From UBA1723 sp018066165 (GTDB lineage Bacteria; Bacteroidota; Bacteroidia; Bacteroidales; Paludibacteraceae), in the NCBI GenBank assembly GCA_018066165.1, contig JAGHRX010000095.1, positions 1 through 12,281 of the forward strand: a DNA stretch of 12,281 nt, read 5' to 3'. Shown here piece after piece: positions 1 through 8,500 of this stretch (its first letter is position 1; the number at the start of each line of letters is the position of its first letter). The notes below the pieces were generated by a model, which ran no database searches, was not told the DNA's origin, and saw only the letters and a program-made list of their open reading frames with translations. The position numbers and the translations under genes are program-made.

Positions 1-181
1 AATTAAAGCAAAACTACTATTACTATAATCCGCATTACGTAAGTCTGTCTGTTTAAGTTTTAAATGAAGATTTAAATAAATTGATAAAATAACAAACTGT
101 GCAATTTATTTTCATATCTTTTATTATATTTGTTGAAGAATAACATAAACCAACATTATTAACCTAAAAAACAAAAGGATT
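1..181. other. non-coding left edge and upstream region of the WYL gene
   Basis: This AT-rich stretch shows no convincing coding frame on either strand. Its right half holds a possible promoter for the WYL gene. No tRNA, repeat array or clear terminator hairpin was seen. The gene to the left lies outside the window, so its orientation is unknown. Confidence 0.6.
125..132 (+). promoter_or_regulatory. candidate -7 promoter element for the WYL gene
   Basis: TATATTTG matches the Bacteroidetes -7 consensus TAnnTTTG exactly. Transcription would start near 139, giving a leader of about 40 nt before the ATG at 182. The matching -33 element is poor: no TTTG lies 19-21 nt upstream, and only TGTG at 98-101 is near, at 23 nt. 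The call rests on the -7 match and its position. Confidence 0.4.
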
Positions 182-1120
182 ATGGCTGGAACACAATTTG
201 CAAAATATGTATGGCTTGTGGATCTTCTACGCCAGTACAAGCGTCTTACTTACAAACAGATCAGCGAGAAGTGGAAATATTCGGGATTCGGAAACGAAGA
301 AAAATTGTCGCTTCGTACTTTCCATAATTTCAAGAATGGAATCGCTGATGCGTTGGGTATCGATATTGAGATCGACAAGAGTGTGAAGGGATACTACTAT
401 CATATTGCAGAATCCTCTTTGGACGACAAGAAGTCTGTTAGGTCGTGGGTGATGGATTCCTACTCTGTGTTGAATCAGGTGATGGCCGACAAACAGTTGG
501 AGAACAGAGTACAGTTTGAAAAAATCCCGTCGGGAAACACTTGGCTTACAGCTTTCATGCAGGCTATGCGAGAAAACAAGGTGGTGAAGATCACATATAA
601 GAAGTTTAGCGACGATGTGGAGAAGACTTTTGAGGCTGAACCTTATTTCATGAAGGTGGCCAACCGACGCTGGTATGTGATTGTGAGAGCCCTTCACTAT
701 GTGGAGAAGAACAAGCAGAATAAGACGCATGACGACGAGATCCGTGTCTACGCTCTCGACCGTATCGTCGACCTTGAGATCACAGACAGGACTTTCAAGA
801 TGGATAAGGATTTCGACGCTGAGAAATTCTACGACGGATGTCTTGGAGTGATGCATACCAAAGATCCAAAACAGCGAGTTTTGATCAAAGCATACGGAGG
901 AGCGAGAAACTATATGGAGACGTTGCCCTTCCACGAATCACAGAAGATAGTGTCGAGTGACGGTGAATCCACAGTGTTTGAGATGAATGTGAAGGTCACG
1001 AATGATTTTCTTCAGCTTGTGATGATGCAAGGGGATATGATAGAGGTGTTGGAACCGGCGTCTGTAAGAGAACAGATGAAAAACTTGGCAAAAACATTGA
1101 TGAAGTATTATGATAAATAA
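182..1120 (+). CDS. WYL-domain transcriptional regulator
   Basis: This 312-residue protein looks like a DNA-binding regulator with a ligand-sensing WYL domain. The N-terminal part (about residues 8-75) is a winged-helix-like HTH, ending in an aromatic wing around YYY at 71-73. The WYL core runs from about 128 to 202. It contains the charged strand KVVKITYKKF at 133-142, EAEPYF at 151-156 and the signature RRWYVIV at 162-168, where V166 replaces the usual Leu. This is followed by RVYALDRI at 188-195. Residues about 230-310 resemble the C-terminal WCX extension. No signal peptide or membrane segment is present. The start ATG at 182 follows AAAAGGATT, where AGG lies very close to the ATG. WYL proteins in the family bind nucleotides or nucleic acid-like ligands and often regulate defence or DNA-damage genes, but no such genes are nearby. 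The gene appears to stand alone; its target is unknown. Confidence 0.85.
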   Translation: MAGTQFAKYVWLVDLLRQYKRLTYKQISEKWKYSGFGNEEKLSLRTFHNFKNGIADALGIDIEIDKSVKGYYYHIAESSLDDKKSVRSWVMDSYSVLNQVMADKQLENRVQFEKIPSGNTWLTAFMQAMRENKVVKITYKKFSDDVEKTFEAEPYFMKVANRRWYVIVRALHYVEKNKQNKTHDDEIRVYALDRIVDLEITDRTFKMDKDFDAEKFYDGCLGVMHTKDPKQRVLIKAYGGARNYMETLPFHESQKIVSSDGESTVFEMNVKVTNDFLQLVMMQGDMIEVLEPASVREQMKNLAKTLMKYYDK

Positions 1121-1196
1121 CACTACAATTTTACGCATTTGATAGTTTGTGAGTATAAAATTTACGTTATGGTAAGGATATATTCATGGTCGCAAC

Positions 1197-1204
1197 TACC
1201 TTTG
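1197..1204 (+). promoter_or_regulatory. candidate -7 promoter element for the lipoprotein gene
   Basis: TACCTTTG is an exact match to TAnnTTTG and is identical to the -7 elements proposed for the tRNA and S66 genes in this window. The -33 position (about 1173-1176) reads TAAG, which is a poor match. The leader would be about 130 nt, unusually long. An alternative pair is TTTG at 1217-1220 with TACTTTAG at 1239-1246; this has an 18-nt spacer and one mismatch, and would give a leader of about 90 nt. Confidence 0.4.
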
Positions 1205-1224
1205 CAGAAAATAATTTTTGCAAA
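1201..1224. repeat. inverted repeat overlapping the candidate promoter
   Basis: TTTGCA at 1201-1206 pairs with TGCAAA at 1219-1224. The pairing continues inward through a G-T pair (1207/1218) and AAA/TTT, leaving a 4-nt loop (ATAA). The left arm overlaps the last four bases of the -7 element at 1197-1204. It could be an operator or a small hairpin at the 5' end of the transcript. It is AT-rich, so chance is not excluded. Confidence 0.4.
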
Positions 1225-1342
1225 TTGTAGAAGTGTTTTACTTTAGTCTTAATCAATGGAATTATTTTGATGAGGGTAATAACGGCTCAACACTTTAAAA
1301 TATTTTTATGTCTATAAGAGTCGTATAGGCAAAAGAAAATTT

Positions 1343-2116
1343 ATGAAGAAAATACTTTATTTTTTGGGTGCTCTTGCTTTGATGGCAGGATTTGTGTCAT
1401 GTGACAAGGAGGAAGGCGAAGACGACGGCAATTCTAAGAAAGCTAAGAAGTTGACAAAAGTTGTTGATGGTTCTTCTTATTACAGCTTCGTTTACGATGA
1501 ATCTGGAAGATGTTCGTCTTATTATGATTCGTCAGAAGAGGAAACTGCAAAATACACTTATTACGACGGAAAGATTGTTGAAGAGGTGTGTCTTCCTGAC
1601 GGAGAGGTGAGAGTGACAACAACACTAGCACTTAATTCAGACGGTTATGTCAAGTCGATGAAGGTTGAGAACGGTGGAGCTGAGATCACAGTATACTCGT
1701 ATGACAATCAGGGACAGTTGGTTTCTGAAACTGTTTCTGACGAGGATGGCTACACTCGCACATCTAAGTACACATGGGAGAATGGAAACATCACAAAAGT
1801 GGAGACTCATGAGCAGGAAGACGATGATGAGTCGCTTGATTTGGTATACTTTCTTGAGTATACAAACAGTGAGAATCCTACACCAATCGAGAATAAGGTA
1901 GGCTTCACAATTATGCAGTTTGAGGGTGACTATAGCACACCATATACAATGATCGGCACTAGCTTGAAGAATCTTCCTGTAGGAATAAAGTATACAGTGT
2001 TTGGTGAAGAATATACTTCAACTCTAACATGGACTTTGGACGCTGATGGTTATCCTACAAAGATGTTGTCGAAGGAACGTAACTATGAGAGCTCTGTAGA
2101 GTTCGTTTGGGAATAA
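1343..2116 (+). CDS. surface-type lipoprotein, DUF4595-like
   Basis: This 257-residue predicted lipoprotein has a basic start (MKK), a hydrophobic core at residues 4-17 and a lipobox ending at Cys20 (GFVSC). The residues after the cysteine (DKEEGEDDG) are strongly acidic, like the lipoprotein export signal that sends Bacteroidetes lipoproteins to the outer face of the outer membrane. The rest is beta-rich, with repeated strands in YD-repeat style: YSFVYDESGRCSSYYD at 47-62, LALNSDGYVKSMKV at 95-108, VYSYDNQGQLVSETV at 117-131 and WTLDADGYPTKM at 230-241. This pattern resembles the DUF4595 lipoproteins of gut Bacteroidales, whose function is unknown. No catalytic motif is visible. The gene is followed by its own terminator and looks monocistronic. 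The lipoprotein call is firm; the family call is moderate and rests on pattern alone. Confidence 0.8.
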   Translation: MKKILYFLGALALMAGFVSCDKEEGEDDGNSKKAKKLTKVVDGSSYYSFVYDESGRCSSYYDSSEEETAKYTYYDGKIVEEVCLPDGEVRVTTTLALNSDGYVKSMKVENGGAEITVYSYDNQGQLVSETVSDEDGYTRTSKYTWENGNITKVETHEQEDDDESLDLVYFLEYTNSENPTPIENKVGFTIMQFEGDYSTPYTMIGTSLKNLPVGIKYTVFGEEYTSTLTWTLDADGYPTKMLSKERNYESSVEFVWE

Positions 2117-2137
2117 TAATTTATTAAATTTATAGAT

Positions 2138-2174
2138 AGTAGAGACACAATTATGTGCCTCTACTGTTTTTTTT
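2138..2174 (+). terminator. rho-independent terminator of the lipoprotein gene
   Basis: The stem GTAGAG (2139-2144) pairs with CTCTAC (2159-2164). After an A/C mismatch the pairing continues with CAC/GTG, around a short AT-rich loop. The stem is followed by TG and eight T residues at 2167-2174. It begins about 20 nt after the stop codon at 2116. Confidence 0.85.
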
Positions 2175-2208
2175 GCGCGTTATGTTATAACACAACGCGC
2201 AAAAAAAA
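2167..2208. repeat. long imperfect palindrome between two terminators
   Basis: Eight T residues and GCGCGTT (2167-2181) are mirrored by AACGCGC and eight A residues (2194-2208). The centre TGTTATAACA at 2183-2192 is itself a perfect palindrome, so the only mismatch over 42 nt is A2182/C2193. Its T run is shared with the plus-strand terminator and its A run supplies the U tract of the minus-strand terminator. Neither strand has a T tract after this hairpin, so it is not a standard intrinsic terminator on its own. Confidence 0.75.
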
Positions 2209-2231
2209 GAGAACCATTTCTGATTCTCTTT
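2201..2231 (-). terminator. rho-independent terminator of tRNA-Leu
   Basis: Read on the minus strand, AAGAGAA and TTCTCTT form a 7-bp stem (plus-strand arms 2207-2213 and 2224-2230). The stem is followed by a run of six or more T residues, complementary to A2201-A2206. It starts three bases after the tRNA 3' end, which suits termination of a single tRNA transcript. Confidence 0.8.
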
Positions 2232-2233
2232 AG

Positions 2234-2315
2234 TACCCAGACCCGGGATCGAACCGGGATGAGTTGCCTCACTGGTGTTTGAGACCAGCGCGTCTACCGA
2301 TTCCGCCATCTGGGC
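2234..2315 (-). tRNA. tRNA-Leu(CAA)
   Basis: The minus strand folds as a complete 82-nt class II tRNA. The acceptor arms GCCCAGA and TCTGGGT pair over 7 bp, with discriminator A at 2234. The D arm is closed by GCG/CGC. The anticodon stem is CTGGT/ACCAG with loop CTCAAAC, giving anticodon CAA (plus-strand 2279-2281), which reads UUG leucine codons. The long variable arm TGAGGCAACTCA is typical of leucine tRNAs. The T arm is CCCGG-TTCGATC-CCGGG. The 3' CCA is not encoded (CTA follows the discriminator), so it must be added by tRNA nucleotidyltransferase. It has its own promoter and terminator. Confidence 0.97.
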
Positions 2316-2337
2316 TCCTCATTTCTGAATTGCGATG

Positions 2338-2369
2338 CAAAGGTATAGCTATTTGAAGTAGTTTGCAAG
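2338..2369 (-). promoter_or_regulatory. promoter of tRNA-Leu
   Basis: On the minus strand the -7 element TACCTTTG (plus-strand 2338-2345) matches TAnnTTTG exactly. It lies 20 nt downstream of a -33 element reading CTTG (2366-2369), one mismatch from TTTG. The expected start near 2331 leaves a 5' leader of about 15 nt before the mature tRNA. Confidence 0.75.
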
Positions 2370-2594
2370 TGTTTTGGAGAATATTTTTTAAGAAATGTTA
2401 AAACTTATTATGAATCAGATGATTAAAATTTATAGCTTGTTCGCTTTTTTCACGTCGCTCCGTGCAGAAAAGATTATGAATCACATAAAACACTTTATAA
2501 AATTTGTTAATACCGCAATTTTTTTAGACATTTGCAAATTAAAATCTAACATAAACACTAAAAATAATAGGGTACACACATAAACTTTAAATGC
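2370..2594. other. AT-rich upstream region of the giant secreted protein gene
   Basis: No convincing gene lies here. A 62-codon open frame starting at 2395 lacks a ribosome binding site, has AT-rich low-complexity content and runs through the likely promoter at 2503-2534. The region also holds an 11-bp direct repeat (ATTATGAATCA at 2407-2417 and 2473-2483). Between the repeats is a possible hairpin with a CACG/CGTG core (2445-2470). Confidence 0.55.
2503..2534 (+). promoter_or_regulatory. promoter of the giant secreted protein gene
   Basis: TTTG at 2503-2506 is an exact -33 element. After a 20-nt spacer comes GACATTTG at 2527-2534, which matches TAnnTTTG except for the first base. The expected start near 2541 gives a leader of about 55 nt. 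The -7 element overlaps the perfect palindrome ATTTGCAAAT at 2530-2539, which could be a regulator site. Confidence 0.55.
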
Positions 2595-5500
2595 ATGAAA
2601 GGAATAATGCGTAAATACATATATGGAGCATCTGTGGCTCTCGTAATGTCGACGGGTGTTCTAAATGCTGTGCCGGTACATATCAATTCCGGCAACCCTG
2701 CCTATCCATTCCCTCAGTTTTTGGAATATGCGTCTGGCGATAACTTGGGAACAAAGAATCCTGAGGGCGTTGTGCATATTGAGATGGAGCAGGATATCCG
2801 TGACGCTTACCAGATCTTCGCTAATGAGTGGGAGTATACTGGCGACGTGATGGATGGAGTCAAATACATCCGTGGTAATATCGGTTGTCCTTACGACTGT
2901 CGTGAGGGTGACGGTTACTCTATGCTCGCAGCTGCGGTGATGGGTGATAAGGACGCATTCGATGGTCTATGGTTCAGAATCCATGATAGTTTCCGTCCGG
3001 GATCTACCAGTTACATGACAGGAGCAAAGATCGGTGGCGGAGAATATGGAAATTTGATTATTGGAGACCAAAACAATAACTGTTCGGCTACCGACGGTGA
3101 TAATGAGATTGTGTTAGCCTTGTATATCGCTTGGCGCCAGTGGGGTGACGATAGCGGTCATAAGGGTGCTAATGGTGAGGCGATCTCATATAAGAAAGAT
3201 ATGATTGAGGTCACTCGTGGTCTTGTGGCTTTGTATGAGGAGAGGTTCAAGACAGAGAATCCTCGACGCGTGACTACAGGTGACGTCGGCCTTGACGGTT
3301 ACTTAAAGAATGGTACGACTTGGGCAGAGGTGACTGGGTGGGGAAATGCTAACCCTACAGTGATGAATGGTGTCGACTATATCCCTGAGTATAAGGGTCC
3401 GGTCAATATGCACACCGACTATAGCTCACCTGCCTATTTCCGTGAATTCTATGATTTGATTATGGCCCTTGACCTTCCAGAGTCATCTGAGTGGGAGAGA
3501 GAGCAGTATCGTAGATGTGAGGCTTCGTGCGACTGGATGGTCGGCAACTGGTTGAGCCAGTCTGCTAAAAATCTATTCTTTGGTGAGGAGGCTTCAATCT
3601 CTGCGAATAATGTGGTGACATTGGAGGCAGGAAACCAGGGTGGACGTTTCCGTTCGGCTTGGCGTACCGCTCTTAATTATGTATGGCATGGAAATCCAAC
3701 ATATACATGGGATCCTGTCTCACATACAGTAAAAAATGGTGGCAACACATTTGAGAAAGACTGGTGTGACAGATTTGCTGAGTTTATGAATGATCCTCAG
3801 GGATGGGATAAGTCAGCGTCATGTACTGAGTTTGGTGGAGGTCCAGAACTAACTTATAAAGGTCCAGGTACACTACACTGGGATATCGGTCCTGACGGTT
3901 CATTCCCTAAGAGTGAGTTTATCTTCAACTGGGTGGCAGGTGTCGGTATGCCGGCTGCTATTGGATCTGGAGATTTAGAGTTGTCAGGTTTGCTTTATAG
4001 AACATGTAATATCGAGTGGGATATCACAGAGGGTGGTGACGGTTATCTTTCAAGTAAGCCTCACTATTTCCACGGTTTCTTCCGTTGGTTGGGTATGCTA
4101 ATCGCTACTGGTAACCACCAGGCACCAAGTGTGATGAAGCCATCTGCCAATATGAAGATCTACCGTGCTATCGAGGATAGCGTGACATTTGCATACACAG
4201 GTGATGAGCTAACTTATTTGCTTGATTATCGTAACTTTGGTACAGTCGACGCGAAGAATGTCGTCATCGTGGAAAATGTGCCAGAGGATTTCGTATTCGT
4301 AAGTGCGAGCGACGGTGGTAAGTATGATGCAGGATCACACACAATTACTTGGAATATCGGAACTGTGGCTGGATTCAAGAGCGACGAGTCGGAAGGTCCA
4401 GCGTTGAATTTGAAGGGAGCCAACTTGTCTAAGACAATGGGACAGGTGTCTTATAAGTGTAAGATTGGTCCGAATGCGTTCGGTAGATATTGCACTACAG
4501 CCGACATCACTTGTTCTAATGGTACTGGCTGGACAACTAATGAGTATCCTAACTATGTCACTGCCACAATGCAGCGTAACTGCGTCGACGTCATCAAGCG
4601 TGCTTTGAAGATTGAGAAGACTTCCGACGTGGAGAAGGTTAATCCAGGCAATTTGGTTGAGTACAAGATCAACTTCGAGAACTCATCAGAGGCTGGTTGG
4701 CTTGACGGTGGACGTCCTCGCGTCAACATCGGTATTTCAAACAGTGGTCTTGGCACATCACAGCAGTGGTTGAGATTCCGTCTTTACAACGACGCTATCG
4801 AGCCATATATCAACTATGGAAACTATCGTATCGCATATTATATGTATGATGCAGGTCTCGACTGTCTTGCGGGAGAAGAGGATTGCCCTAATGGATGGGG
4901 TTGGTACACAGCCATCTATGAAGGAAAGAGATCGGCGGCTGATAAGGTAAACGTAACTCACGAGACAATCGTAGAGGGATCGGATGATTATGGTAAGTGG
5001 AACCAGAGAATGTGTATTCAGTTTGCTCCGCTTTTGGTGACAACTACAGCACATTTGTCTAACTACTATGGTATGGGATCCCGAATCCACAAGGGAGGTA
5101 CAGAGCCTCTACGTGTGGCTGGTTATCTATATCCAAGCAACTGGGCATCTACAAACTTTGCTGACGACTGGTCGTGGGATGCAAAGGCGGAAGATGCCGA
5201 GGATGGTAATTATCATCCTGTATCACCAAGCTGGCAGACTATTGATCCAGAAACAGGAAAATCTGTCGAAATTCCTGTAACAGAATATTTGCCAAGTGTA
5301 TGTGAGAAACCAACTCATGTAGTCAAGAATATCCTTGTCGAGGAGTATGATGGTTATGTATGGCGTCGAATCCTTGGTACGGGTCCTATGGCTGGACGTG
5401 AGGCAAGAGACGTTGTCGTGATTGATACCTTGCCTAAGGGAATGGAGTTTGTCGACTTTATGAATGATTGTCCGCTTGCTGAATATGGAGCGAGCTGGGA

Positions 5501-8500
5501 TAAATATCAGATTGCTGACGGACGTTGGGTAGTGAAATGGGAGATTCCAATCATGCAGGTCAAGCAGAAAGGATCTATCATCTACACAGCGATGGCAAGT
5601 TTCCCTTCAGGTGCGGAGTGTGAGACAGATGATGAGTTGACAACAAACGTGGCTTGGATTCTTGCTGAGAAGAACTCTCCATTGTCTGATACTGCCGAGG
5701 TCACTGTGACATGTGCTAAGGTGCCAAAACCAATCCTTCCTACCACACTTGTCAAGACTGTTGATAAGGAGAAGGTACAGATTGGTGATGATGTGACATA
5801 TACTATTGAGTATGAACAAACTCACGGAGCTATCTTTGATGATGCTCTTGAAAACGTCTCTGATTGGACAGCGAATGGCTCAGCAATGAAAAATGGAATG
5901 CTTACTATTTCACAGAACTCTTCCGCTTCATTCAAGAATTCGCTTTCAAAGAATATCTATGTAGAGTTTGACGCAAATATCGCACAGGATCAGGAAAGCG
6001 AGATTGTCTTGAGAGACAATATACATATTAAGTTTAAGTATAACAGCTCAAACGGTATGAATATCACTTGTCTTGATGGAACAAAGGAGGTGGAGAAGGC
6101 AACAGTTGCTTTGAAGAATAACCCTTCACGTTGGAAAATCAGACTTCAGGATGATATCCTTCAAATGTGGTTCGGAAAAGACACTTCCGCTGGTGCCGCA
6201 TTCACTGCATCTGGATTGACAGAAAAAGAAGGAAAACTATCATTCAATGGTATAGGATGGGGTGAGTTCAAATACTCTAACATGCATGTCCATACTGACT
6301 ATGCGTATGATTTGACTATCGTCGACAATAAGCCAGAGGAGATCACATTCGGTTCGGCTGACGAGGGAGGTAAACTTGTTGGTGATTCTATCGTATGGGA
6401 GTTTGAACATGGAATGAACAAACCAATTCCATACGGAAAGAAATATACTGTCACATGGACAGGTACAGTCGACGCTTGTAATGAGGTTTTGATCAACCAG
6501 GCATACGCTCAGTTGCTTGGCCATTCAGATGATGAAATTCGTGCTCAGGCTACAAGTGAGTGTATCGACGACGCTTGTGAGGGAGTGCAGAAAGCAGAAC
6601 TTACAATCAAGGATTCAGAGATTTGTGCTGGCGACTCTACAGTGCTAAAAGCCGTTGGTTCACCAAAGAGCAGCAAGTATGAGTATGAGTTCTTCCTTGG
6701 CAATACAAGTTTGGGTGACGCTACAACAGTAGATTCATTCATTGTTAAGGAGATGGGAGATTACAAGGTGAAGATTTCGGATCCATCTTGTCCAACTGCA
6801 AATCCAGCGTCTTCTAAGACAGTCTCATTGATAGTGAATGCTCTTCCAGACGAGGAGATCACAGATAAGGCTGTGATCTGTGAGAATGAGGCACTTAAGC
6901 TTGGCGACGTTGCTGTCGACGACCATACAATCGAGTGGTATGGCGATAAGAATAAGACTATAGTTGTAGACGCTGAAGATATTCCTGCTGAGGATGTCCG
7001 CAACACATACTTCTATGTGCTTACTGATGAGGCTACAGGATGTAAGGGTGAATTGAAAGAGTGGGAAGTGGTGATTAACGAAGTACCGTCTACTCCGACA
7101 GTGAAGCCTGAGAAGGAGTTGCCTCTAAAGGACGGGGTGAGCGAGAACATCACCAATATGGCTTCCGCTTCAGAGAGTGGAAACTATGTGGTATGGTATA
7201 AGAGTGAGGATGCCGCAATAAAGGATTCGGTAAAGGCTCCTATCCTTGTCGACTTGAGCAACGCGGGTAAGGTCACTTATTATGTGCGTGAGAAATCACC
7301 AGAAGGCTGTATCGGAGACCTTGTCCCAGTGAGCGTATTGATCACAAGCAGCCAGAAGCCAAATCCTAACGACACAACAATCTGTGTGGGAGAGGAGATC
7401 GACGTCACTACTCTTGTTGAGGCAGAGGAAGGAAATACTTTGATCTGGTATGACGAGAATGGAGATGAGATGGATGCTCCAGAGAAATACACTTCTGAGG
7501 AGGCTGGTGTGAAGGAGTTCTCAGTCGCTCAGACAAATGGAACAGCGGTCAGCGACAAGTCGACATTCACAGTCACTACAGTGGCAGTGTCTGATTTGAA
7601 GGAAGATGTGATTAACTATTGTGCTGGTGAAGAGGCTGTGAAATTGACAGCTAAGGTGGACGCTGCCAATTGCGCGACTTGCAAGATGCCTACATCATAC
7701 AACTGGTATTTGAAAGGTCAGCCTACAACGGACTTGACACCTGAGACAAATGTGACAAGCACAAGAATGTACGACTATGAGGTAGAGCCTGTATATGAGA
7801 TATCGAAGGGACACGTTTGTGTCGGCAAGAAAGTTTCTGTCGAGGTCAACGTGGAGTTTGTGCCAGCGGTTATGCCAGACCACGCTATCCACTATACATT
7901 GTCGGATGCTGTAGATGGCAAGTTCCCTACTTTGATAGAGCAGGATCCTACAGCTGTTTCGGCCGCATTAGGCAATAAGCTTGTATGGTACGACGCTAAT
8001 GGCAATGAGATTGGAGATAAATCACCGTCGCCAGAGATGGTTACAGATGACGCTACAGTCACATATCAAGTAAAGCAGGTAAACAAGGAGGGATGCGCAA
8101 GTGAGTTGCAGGACGTTACAGTGATCATAACAAAGACACCGGTTCCGGCAACTACTATCGCTTACTATTGTGATGGCGATACTCCAGATCCTATCGAACA
8201 ATTTGCAAAGGTTACAGACAGTGGCTACTCATTGATCTGGTATGATGGAGATCCAAAGAAGGGAGGTACACAGCTTTCTTCTGCTCCTGCGATTGATGTT
8301 ACAACAACCCCAGGTGAGCCTGAGACTATACGACAGTATTATGTGGCTCAGGGTAACGACACTGAGACAAGTAGCGCTAACGTTGTCGAGGTCCATATTT
8401 TCTCTAATCCAGAGCTTATCACTCGAGACAGCGCTTCTTGTGAGAAGCCGGTTGACATCAACGGATTATGGTCGGATATCAGCAAGAAAGTTGAGTTTAC

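Larger units (their letters stand above)
1121..1342. other. intergenic region between WYL gene and lipoprotein gene
   Basis: This 222-nt region has no plausible gene. No clear rho-independent terminator follows the WYL gene, so read-through is possible. It contains a consensus -7 element at 1197-1204 that overlaps an inverted repeat at 1201-1224. A second, weaker promoter pair lies at 1217-1246. Confidence 0.6.

Noticed and set aside
9..16. CAAAACTA, which reads as a -7 element TAGTTTTG on the minus strand
   Set aside because: No -33 element lies at the right distance, and any gene it would drive is outside the window.
227..934. 235-codon open frame on the minus strand inside the WYL gene
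   Set aside because: It lies fully antisense to a gene with clear family motifs, and its translation is rich in His, Ser and Val with no recognisable domain or upstream signal.
182..1120. WYL regulator as a marker of a phage-defence island
   Set aside because: WYL proteins often sit in defence loci, but no nuclease, helicase, methylase or other defence gene is present in the window.
2395..2583. 62-codon open frame upstream of the giant gene
   Set aside because: It runs through the candidate promoter, has no ribosome binding site or signal peptide pattern, and looks like AT-rich intergenic sequence.
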